Part shown: positions 47,742-54,395 of the stretch, piece after piece
How positions within the stretch are numbered: position 1 is the stretch's first letter
Layout: the number at the start of each line of letters is the position of its first letter
Assembly: GCF_004005375.1 (NCBI RefSeq)
Contig: NZ_RZUF01000010.1
Location: 62,001-126,000, forward strand
Reading direction: 5' to 3'
Source: Rheinheimera sediminis
Lineage (GTDB): Bacteria > Pseudomonadota > Gammaproteobacteria > Enterobacterales > Alteromonadaceae
DNA length: 64,000 nt
Translations under genes and position numbers: made by a program
Notes under the pieces: model-generated
What the model was told of the DNA's origin: nothing
The model's database searches: none
Seen by the model: the letters and a program-made list of their open reading frames with translations, nothing else

Positions 47742-48500
47742 ATGTCGGCTTTATTTTCGTTAAAAGGGCAAAAGGCTTTAGTCACAGGTGCAAGCCGTGG
47801 CCTGGGTAAAGCTATTGCGGTGGCATTGGCAGAAGCTGGTGCTTGTGTCCTTTGTTGCAGTTCCACATTAGAAGGGGCCAGCGCCACAGCAAGTCTGATC
47901 CGGGCTAAAGGGGGGGAGGCTGCTGTACTGGCTGCAGACTTAGCGGATATGGAACAGGTTCGTGCTCTGGCAGACAGTGCTTTGGCATTGGGTGAAGTAC
48001 ATATTCTGGTGAACTGTGGTGGTACTATTTTCCGGGCACCTGCTGTGGATTACCCGATGGAAGAGTGGCAGAAGGTGATGCGGGTGAATCTGGATTCGGC
48101 ATTTTTGCTCAGTCAGTTGCTTGGCGCTGAAATGCTTAAACGTGGCCAGGGCAAAATTATCAACATTGCTTCTATGTTGTCCTACAGCGGTGGAATTACC
48201 GTGCCGGCTTACACTGCCAGTAAACATGCCATTACAGGCTTGACCAAAGCTTTGGCGAACGAATGGGCCGCTTCAGGTTTAAATATCAATGCGATAGCAC
48301 CTGGCTATTTCCGAACGGACAACACTTTCGCCTTACAGCAAGATCAGGTTCGCAATCAGGCTATTCTGGCGCGGATCCCATCCGGACGCTGGGGAGAACC
48401 TGAAGATTTAGCAGGTGCTGCTGTGTTTTTAGCGAGCAGCGCCAGTAATTATGTCAATGGCCATGTACTGGCTGTGGATGGAGGCTGGCTGGCCCGATAA
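47742..48500 (+). CDS. kduD: 2-dehydro-3-deoxy-D-gluconate 5-dehydrogenase
   Basis: KduD reduces 2,5-diketo-3-deoxygluconate (DKII) to KDG in the breakdown of unsaturated uronates. The 252-residue short-chain dehydrogenase starts MSALFSLKGQKALVTGASRGLG (nucleotide loop TGxxxGxG) and has the Ser/Tyr/Lys triad in ASMLSYSGGITVPAYTASKHA. The ending ASNYVNGHVLAVDGGWLAR is typical of KduD. The ATG has AGGAGG 5 bases upstream. It precedes kduI by 34 bases. Confidence 0.93.
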   Translation: MSALFSLKGQKALVTGASRGLGKAIAVALAEAGACVLCCSSTLEGASATASLIRAKGGEAAVLAADLADMEQVRALADSALALGEVHILVNCGGTIFRAPAVDYPMEEWQKVMRVNLDSAFLLSQLLGAEMLKRGQGKIINIASMLSYSGGITVPAYTASKHAITGLTKALANEWAASGLNINAIAPGYFRTDNTFALQQDQVRNQAILARIPSGRWGEPEDLAGAAVFLASSASNYVNGHVLAVDGGWLAR

Positions 48501-48534
48501 GGCTAATTAACGCCAGTGTTTGCAGGAGAATAAA

Positions 48535-49377
48535 ATGAACGTAATTTTTGAGAACCGTTTTGCTACAGCGCCCTTGGATGTCAAACACTACGACACCGAC
48601 AAGCTGCGACAGAATTTTCTGATCGATAACCTGATGCAGGCCGATCAACTGGTGTTGTGTTACACCCACTACGAACGTCTGATTGTTGGCAGTGCTGTGC
48701 CTGTTCAGGCTCCCGTGCTGTTGCAAACAGTGGACGCGCTGAAAGCCGAGTTTTTTCTGCAACGCCGTGAACTGGGTGTGATTAATGTTGGTGGCACTGG
48801 TTTTGTTGAAGTCGATGGCAACAAATACGAGCTGGCGAACAAAGAGGCCTTGTATGTCGGTATGGGCTGTAAAAACGTCAGTTTCCATAGTTTGAACAGC
48901 GAAACTCCGGCTAAATTCTATTTGAATTCCACTCCTGCACATCACGCTTATCCAGTACAGCATGTGCGGATGGCCGATTGTAAAAAACTGGAGATGGGCG
49001 CTTTAGCCACCAGTAACGAGCGCATTATTTATCAGTTGATGATTAAAGACGTAGTGCAAAGCTGTCAGTTGCAAATGGGCTTAACAGTACTGAGTCAGGG
49101 AAGTGTCTGGAACACCATGCCTGCGCATCAGCATGACAGACGGATGGAAGCCTATTTCTATTTTGATCTGACCCCAGGCCAGGCTGTGTGCCACTTTATG
49201 GGCGAGCCAACAGAAACCCGTCATTTGTGGATGGGCAATGAGCAAGCTGTGGTCTCTCCACCCTGGTCTATTCACAGTGGTGTGGGCACAGGCAGCTACG
49301 CCTTTATCTGGGGTATGGCTGGTGAAAATCTGGATTATCACGATATGGATAAATTTGGCCCTGACCAATTGAGATAA
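48535..49377 (+). CDS. kduI: 5-dehydro-4-deoxy-D-glucuronate isomerase
   Basis: KduI isomerises 5-keto-4-deoxyuronate (DKI) to DKII. The 280-residue cupin matches the E. coli length of 278. The zinc ligands are in MPAHQHDRRMEAYFYF (two His and Glu) and the later His in PPWSIHSGVG. The C-terminus WGMAGENLDYHDMD is conserved. The start follows AGGAG; an upstream in-frame start at 48520 lies before this site and is rejected. A terminator follows. Confidence 0.95.
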   Translation: MNVIFENRFATAPLDVKHYDTDKLRQNFLIDNLMQADQLVLCYTHYERLIVGSAVPVQAPVLLQTVDALKAEFFLQRRELGVINVGGTGFVEVDGNKYELANKEALYVGMGCKNVSFHSLNSETPAKFYLNSTPAHHAYPVQHVRMADCKKLEMGALATSNERIIYQLMIKDVVQSCQLQMGLTVLSQGSVWNTMPAHQHDRRMEAYFYFDLTPGQAVCHFMGEPTETRHLWMGNEQAVVSPPWSIHSGVGTGSYAFIWGMAGENLDYHDMDKFGPDQLR

Positions 49378-49382
49378 GGACC

Positions 49383-49409
49383 ACGAAGCCCTGGGGAGGG
49401 CTTCGTTTA
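49383..49409 (+). terminator. Rho-independent terminator after kduI
   Basis: ACGAAGCCCT and AGGGCTTCGT form a 10-bp stem with a GGGG loop, then TTAT. It separates kduDI from the TRAP genes. Confidence 0.8.
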
Positions 49410-49505
49410 TCAGTAATAGCTTAGTAAAACAGGGCTGCAATCACTGCAACAGACAGTGTGCCCTTCGACAGCGCCAGCCGTACGAGCGCTGACTTATAAA
49501 AGACA

Positions 49506-49629
49506 TCCCCTAAGTAATTGGAGTTGCAGGGAGGCGACGAGGGCTTGAGTCCCCAACATACATAGTGTCCTATGTGATTGGGGCGAGAGAACTTCGTCAA
49601 CAAAGCTGCAGCTTCTAGTACGACGGGGA
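49506..49629. repeat. ~124-bp nested inverted-repeat element
   Basis: The segment folds by eye into one extended structure. Outer ends TCCCC and GGGGA pair; next GTTGCAG (49523-49529) pairs with CTGCAGC (one G-T); then GACGA with TCGTC; and the apex is CCCCAA-CATA-CATAG / CTATG-TGA-TTGGGG around a TGTC loop. It ends 22 bases before the TRAP gene start. I have the impression of similar sequences scattered in Shewanella, Pseudoalteromonas and relatives, which would make it a mobile non-coding repeat, but I cannot confirm that here. It is the only copy I see in the window. Confidence 0.6.
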
Positions 49630-49650
49630 AAGCAACAGGTAGGTTAGACG

Positions 49651-50667
49651 ATGAACATTTCTACACTGCGCAGCATCTTGCTGTGCTGCGGTTTGGCGAC
49701 TCTGCTATTCAATACAGGCTGTCAGCGTCAGCAAGAGCAGATCACCTTGCGCATGGGCCATTCACTGGACCAGGAGCATGTAGTCCACAAAGCTATGGTT
49801 TATATGGCAGAACGGCTGGAATACTACTCCAAAGGCCAAATGCATATTCAGATTTACAGTGGTGGGCAGCTTGGTTCGGAACGTGAGCTGATTGAATTGT
49901 TGCAGATTGGCAGCCTGGCTTTGACGAAAGTGTCGGCCAGCCCACTGGAAGGTTTTGTGCCTAAGATGCAAGTATTCAGTGTGCCTTATGTGTTCAGAGA
50001 CAGTGCGCATTTATGGGCTGTACTGAACGGTCCAATAGGCCAGGATTTACTCCATTCGATGCAAAACGCCCGTTTGCATGGTTTAGGGTATTACGATGCG
50101 GGTAGCCGCAGTTTTTATACCACCAACAAAGCTGTGCATCAGCCTTCTGATTTAAAAGGTTTAAAGTTTCGGGTGCCCAACAGTCAGACCGCAGTGCAGA
50201 TGGTACAAACCTTAGGAGGCGCTGCGACCCCAGTCGACTGGGGCGAGCTCTACACTGCCTTACAGCAAGGGGTAGTGGATGGTGCTGAAAACAATCCGCC
50301 TAGTTTTTATTTATCCCGTCATTACGAATTATCCAAATACTACAGTCTGGACGAACACACTTCAGTGCCGGACGTGATTTTAATCAGTTTACCTGTCTGG
50401 AAAAGCCTGAATACTCAGCAGCAAGGCTGGGTGCAACAAGCCATGAATGATTCAGTGCGTTATCAGCGCGATTTATGGCAAGAGGCCAGTGATGATGCTT
50501 TAGCGAAAGTCAAAGCTGCTGGTGTGGAAGTGATTTATCCGGACAAAGCCTCCTTTGTCGCAGCAGTACAGCCACTGCATCAATCGCTGCAGGGCACTGC
50601 TGTGGGCGATTTGATGGCTGAAATTGCGTTAGTTCAGGCTGAAACCACCGGAGGGTCTAATGACTAA
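49651..50667 (+). CDS. TRAP transporter substrate-binding protein (DctP type)
   Basis: The 338-residue protein is the periplasmic receptor of a TRAP transporter. It has a lipoprotein signal (LLFNTGC lipobox near residue 23), then the DctP fold: LRMGHSLDQEHVVHKAMVYMAERL, IQIYSGGQLGSERELIELLQ, the conserved Arg region LKGLKFRVPNSQTAVQM that binds the substrate carboxylate, and LQQGVVDGAENNPPSFY. Context points to galacturonate or unsaturated pectin oligomers. Lipid anchoring is less common than a free periplasmic form. It overlaps the next gene by 8 bases. Confidence 0.9.
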   Translation: MNISTLRSILLCCGLATLLFNTGCQRQQEQITLRMGHSLDQEHVVHKAMVYMAERLEYYSKGQMHIQIYSGGQLGSERELIELLQIGSLALTKVSASPLEGFVPKMQVFSVPYVFRDSAHLWAVLNGPIGQDLLHSMQNARLHGLGYYDAGSRSFYTTNKAVHQPSDLKGLKFRVPNSQTAVQMVQTLGGAATPVDWGELYTALQQGVVDGAENNPPSFYLSRHYELSKYYSLDEHTSVPDVILISLPVWKSLNTQQQGWVQQAMNDSVRYQRDLWQEASDDALAKVKAAGVEVIYPDKASFVAAVQPLHQSLQGTAVGDLMAEIALVQAETTGGSND

Positions 50668-51160
50668 ATTAGTACTGTTCGTCGATTGGATGTTAAAGCG
50701 CTGTCTAATGCTGTTAATGGCCAGCATAGTATTGGTGGTGTGCTGGCAGGTGTTATCCCGTTTTGTGCTGACCAATCCCAGTTCAATGACAGAAGAAATT
50801 GCCCGTTGTTTATTGTTATGGATTGCCATGTTGGGTGCAGCTTACGCCTATCGTACCGGACAGCATTTGGGCCTTGATATTGTCACCAGCCGAATGCCGC
50901 CTTTGTGGCAGCACCGTATTGCTTTTGTACTAACCGCCGCTGTAGTGGTTTTTGCGTCCATTGTGATGGTATGGGGCGGCGGTGAACTAGTGTGGTTAAC
51001 CTACGAGTTAAATCAAATGTCGGCAGCTTTAGGCATTCGTATCGCCTGGATTTATCTGGTCTTGCCTTTAGCCGGGCTATTGATCGCTTTTTATGGGGTA
51101 TGTCAGCTGCGTTGTCTGGCGGCTAAAATTCAATTGGTCCCGGCAGAGGAGGCTGAATAA
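50660..51160 (+). CDS. TRAP transporter small permease (DctQ type)
   Basis: The 166-residue membrane protein has four hydrophobic helices, as expected for DctQ, which bridges the binding protein and the large permease. NPSSMTEEIARCLLLWIAMLGAAYAYRTGQHLGLDI is the family's conserved second-helix region. The gene overlaps both neighbours (8 bases and 1 base), so the three subunits are made together. Confidence 0.9.
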   Translation: MTKLVLFVDWMLKRCLMLLMASIVLVVCWQVLSRFVLTNPSSMTEEIARCLLLWIAMLGAAYAYRTGQHLGLDIVTSRMPPLWQHRIAFVLTAAVVVFASIVMVWGGGELVWLTYELNQMSAALGIRIAWIYLVLPLAGLLIAFYGVCQLRCLAAKIQLVPAEEAE

Positions 51161-52455
51161 TGGAATGGTCTGTACTTGTTTTAATCTCTGTGTTTTTTAC
51201 CTTGTTGTTATTGAATGTACCTATTTCCTTTTGTATTGGTTTAGCCACTTTATGCACCATGTTGCTGTCGATGGATTTGCTGCCTGCTGTTATCACTCTG
51301 GCGCAGAGAATGGCGGGTGGCCTGAATAGTTTTGCCTTGCTGGCTATTCCATTTTTTGTATTATCAGGACTCTTAATGGGGCGGGGCGGTATCGCCAAAC
51401 GATTGATTGAAGCCGCTATGGCTTTGGTCGGCAGCTTGCCAGGTGGCCTGGCATTGGTGAATGTGTTGTCTTGTATGTTGTTTGGCGCTATTTCAGGCTC
51501 AGCTGTTGCCGCAACTTCGGCTATAGGCAGCTTTATGGTGCCTGAGATGAAAAAGCAGGGCTATGATGTGAACTACAGTGCTGCTGTCACTGCGGCTGCT
51601 GCAACCACAGGTATGCTGATCCCACCAAGCAATATAATGATCGTTTACGCCATCGCCAGTGGTGGAGTGTCTATTGCCGCTTTATTTGTCGCCGGCTATT
51701 TGCCGGGAATTTTGTTGGGTACTGCTTTAATGCTGGTCTGTGCAGGCTATGCCAAAATGAAAGGTTATCCACTGGCGGCCCGCTTGCCTTTGTCTTTAAC
51801 CTGCAAAAAGCTGGCTGCTGCAGTTCCCAGTTTGTTGATGATAGTGCTGGTGATAGGCGGCATTATCAGTGGTGCTTTTACTGCAACAGAAGCTGGTGCA
51901 ATAGCAGTGGTTTATTCGTTTATTCTTGCGGTTTGTGTGTATCGTGAGGTAAAAGTTAAAGAGCTGCCTGCTATTTTGCTTAAATCGGCAGAGACTACTG
52001 CCATAGTGATGGCGCTCATTGCTACTTCTGCCGCCATGTCCTGGATTTTATCCTACGAGAATATCCCACAAACTGTCAGTCAAGGCTTATTAACCTTGAG
52101 CGAAAATCCACTGCTGATTTTGCTACTCATTAATATCATTCTGTTGGTGGTGGGGGCTTTTATGGATATGACACCCGCAGTGCTGATTTTCACGCCTATC
52201 TTCCTGCCTGTAGCGGTGGAGCTTGGCATGAGTCCGTTACATTTTGGCATTATGCTGATTTTGAATTTATCTATTGGTTTAGTTTCACCTCCTGTTGGCA
52301 GTGTGTTGTTTGTCGCTTGCGCTGTGGCCAAAACCAAACTGGAAGCTTTGATCAAACCGCTGCTGCCTATGTATCTGGCTATGGTGGCGGTGTTATTGCT
52401 GGTCACTTATGTGCCAGCGATCAGTGAATTTTTGCCTAATTTGTTTGGGCTTTAG
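51160..52455 (+). CDS. TRAP transporter large permease (DctM type)
   Basis: The 431-residue protein has about 12 membrane segments and is the Na+-coupled transport subunit. Family motifs are FALLAIPFFVLSGLLMGRGGIAKRL, SGSAVAATSAIGSFMVPEMKKQGY, TTGMLIPPSNIMIVYAIASGGVSIAALFVAGYLPG and the C-terminal NLSIGLVSPPVGSVLFVACAVA. Its ATG shares the A of the DctQ stop codon. The organism also has Na+-NQR, which would provide the gradient. Confidence 0.93.
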   Translation: MEWSVLVLISVFFTLLLLNVPISFCIGLATLCTMLLSMDLLPAVITLAQRMAGGLNSFALLAIPFFVLSGLLMGRGGIAKRLIEAAMALVGSLPGGLALVNVLSCMLFGAISGSAVAATSAIGSFMVPEMKKQGYDVNYSAAVTAAAATTGMLIPPSNIMIVYAIASGGVSIAALFVAGYLPGILLGTALMLVCAGYAKMKGYPLAARLPLSLTCKKLAAAVPSLLMIVLVIGGIISGAFTATEAGAIAVVYSFILAVCVYREVKVKELPAILLKSAETTAIVMALIATSAAMSWILSYENIPQTVSQGLLTLSENPLLILLLINIILLVVGAFMDMTPAVLIFTPIFLPVAVELGMSPLHFGIMLILNLSIGLVSPPVGSVLFVACAVAKTKLEALIKPLLPMYLAMVAVLLLVTYVPAISEFLPNLFGL

Positions 52456-52463
52456 GAGCTGTC

Positions 52464-53240
52464 ATGACCAGTTATTTGATCCCAAATCTTGCCAATGCCT
52501 GCCGCATGATGGAGTTAGTGGCGGCATCAGGTTCTGGTTTAACTTTATCCCAGTTGGAACAACAACTGGCGGTACCTCGAACCAGTGCTTTTCGTATTTT
52601 ACAAACGCTTTGCCAGCAGCAAATGTTATACAAAGAAGGCAAAAAGTACCGGGTGGGTAGCAGTTTATACAAGATGGGGCTGGACTTGCTGCAGCATCAT
52701 CACCTGCATCAGCTCGCTGTGCCTGTGCTGCACAAGCTCACAATCAGCACCGGGCTCACCAGCCATCTGGCATTACCAAGGCCCGATGGGGCTTTGATAG
52801 CTGAAGTTTGTGATAGTCCCAATCCCAGCCATCTGGCGGCCAGGCCAGGCTTTTTGGCTGATTTGCATTGCTCTGCTGGTGGTAAAGTGTTTTTGGCATT
52901 TAATTACTTCGACCAATTAGCAACTTTGCCAGGTTTACAGCATATGAGTGCAAGAACACCGCAAAGTATTACCGATCTAGCCCGCTTGCGAGTAGAATTG
53001 CATAGCGTTTTAGGTCGGGGTTATGCGCTGGACGATCAAGAGTATCAAGCCAATATCAGATGCATTGCTGTGCCTATCCGAAACGCTCAGGGTACTGTGG
53101 TTGCTGCTGTTGGAGTCACGGGGTTAAGTAGTATTTTGTGCAAACAACGTTTGCCGCTTGTGGTTGCTGCCGTAAAACAAGCGGCTATCGATATTAGTCT
53201 GGCGTGCTACAGGCCTGCTTTATTGGCTAATGATAAATAA
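52464..53240 (+). CDS. IclR-family transcriptional regulator (KdgR-like)
   Basis: The 258-residue protein has an N-terminal winged helix (ANACRMMELVAASGSGLTLSQLEQQLAVPRTSAFRILQTL) and a C-terminal effector domain (LHCSAGGKVFLAF, GYALDDQEYQANIRCIAVPIRNAQGTVVAAVGVTG). It resembles KdgR, which responds to KDG in enterobacteria, and its place next to uronate genes supports that. It starts 8 bases after the TRAP permease and is in the same unit. Typical KdgR boxes were not found in the window. Confidence 0.83.
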   Translation: MTSYLIPNLANACRMMELVAASGSGLTLSQLEQQLAVPRTSAFRILQTLCQQQMLYKEGKKYRVGSSLYKMGLDLLQHHHLHQLAVPVLHKLTISTGLTSHLALPRPDGALIAEVCDSPNPSHLAARPGFLADLHCSAGGKVFLAFNYFDQLATLPGLQHMSARTPQSITDLARLRVELHSVLGRGYALDDQEYQANIRCIAVPIRNAQGTVVAAVGVTGLSSILCKQRLPLVVAAVKQAAIDISLACYRPALLANDK

Positions 53241-53252
53241 CAGGATAAGTGG

Positions 53253-54293
53253 ATGATACAAAAAAGTTCGACCATTAACGATGTGGCCCGTCTGGCTGGC
53301 GTGTCCAAGCGCACTGTGTCGCGGGTAATCAATGGCTCTATGAGTGTGGGTGACAGCACCAGAGTCCGGGTCGAAAAAATTATCGCTGAACTGAATTATT
53401 CGCCAAACACACAAGCGCGAGGTCTAGCCTCCAGCCGTTCTTATTTATTGGGTTTAATCTACGACAACCCTGATGCCTTGTATTTGGATGATGTACAACG
53501 GGGTGTGTTGGAGATTTGCTCCAGATTGGGCTACGAGTTGGTGGTGCACCCTTGTCGCTATCGTAGCGAGACGCTGGTGCAGGACTGCCTGAATTTTATT
53601 AATAGGTCAAAACTTGATGGCGTTATTGTTCTGCCGCCGGTTTCTGAACTGGAGTCTCTGGCTGAAGCCTTGAAAGATGCAGGACGACCTTATGTGCGGC
53701 TAACCTCTGTGGCTATTGATGAAGCCAAACATATAGTGGTATCTGACGATCGCTCTGCTGCGGCAGAAATGGCGCGTTATTTTGCTCAGTTGGGTCATCA
53801 GGATATAGCTTTTATCAGTGGCCCTCAGCGTTATAAATCCTCTACGGAACGGATGGAAGGCTTTAAATTGGGTTTGTCAGCTTATGGTATAGCCCTCAAA
53901 GCTGAACGTATTATGGAAGGTAATAATACCTATGAGACAGGCATTGAATGTGCCCGCAGCCTGCTGAGTCAAAGTCCTTTACCTACAGCAATTTTCGCCA
54001 ATAACGATCAGATGGCCGCAGGTGTACTAAAAGTAGCGCATCAAATGGGTATAGCTATTCCAGAGCTGCTATCTGTTGCTGGTTTTGATGATAACTTGCT
54101 GGCATCCAGAGTGATTCCGGCGTTGACTACGATAAGACGGCCTGTACGACAAATGGCGCAGTTAGCGACCACCAAAATGATTATGGTGATTGAGCAAAAC
54201 GACAAAGCCGCACAACAAGTCGCAGCGAAAGTTGCTCCCACTTTGGTTGTAAGGGAATCCACAGCCAAGGTTTCTGTCAGTCTGCCTTCATAA
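53253..54293 (+). CDS. LacI-family transcriptional regulator
   Basis: The 346-residue protein has a LacI DNA-binding head (TINDVARLAGVSKRTVSRVINGS), a hinge helix NTQARGLASS with the Leu that inserts at the central CG of operators, and a periplasmic-binding-fold effector domain (NDQMAAGVLKVAHQMGIAIPELLSVAGFDDN). It follows the IclR gene by 12 bases. It is the only LacI-type protein in the window and is therefore the natural candidate for the five CG-centred palindromes at the receptor, GH28 and uxaA promoters. The inducer is unknown; a uronate or KDG-like intermediate is likely. Confidence 0.9.
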   Translation: MIQKSSTINDVARLAGVSKRTVSRVINGSMSVGDSTRVRVEKIIAELNYSPNTQARGLASSRSYLLGLIYDNPDALYLDDVQRGVLEICSRLGYELVVHPCRYRSETLVQDCLNFINRSKLDGVIVLPPVSELESLAEALKDAGRPYVRLTSVAIDEAKHIVVSDDRSAAAEMARYFAQLGHQDIAFISGPQRYKSSTERMEGFKLGLSAYGIALKAERIMEGNNTYETGIECARSLLSQSPLPTAIFANNDQMAAGVLKVAHQMGIAIPELLSVAGFDDNLLASRVIPALTTIRRPVRQMAQLATTKMIMVIEQNDKAAQQVAAKVAPTLVVRESTAKVSVSLPS

Positions 54294-54323
54294 GCTTGAT
54301 TGAATTTATATTTTTTTAGTTTT

Positions 54324-54386
54324 CCCAGTCAGTAAAATAGAGTAATGTGGTTTTATTAGAAAAAATGAAACCATCTGTTGACTGGG
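54324..54386. promoter_or_regulatory. Widely spaced inverted repeat at the start of the propeller-GGDEF gene
   Basis: CCCAGTCA (54324-54331) and TGACTGGG (54379-54386) are perfect complements 47 bases apart; TAAAA and TTTTA between them can also pair. The right arm covers the Shine-Dalgarno-like GGGA before ATG 54396, so a folded leader could hide the ribosome site. It may also be chance. Confidence 0.35.
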
Positions 54387-54395
54387 ATGGCACTG

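Noticed and set aside
47570-47809. 79-residue frame across the kduD start
   Set aside because: It overlaps the start of kduD in another frame, has no ribosome site and no recognisable protein features.
54358-54376. KdgR-like half-site AAAAAATGAAAC before the propeller-GGDEF gene
   Set aside because: Only one half fits the known KdgR consensus; the second half is absent and AT-rich sequence makes chance matches likely.
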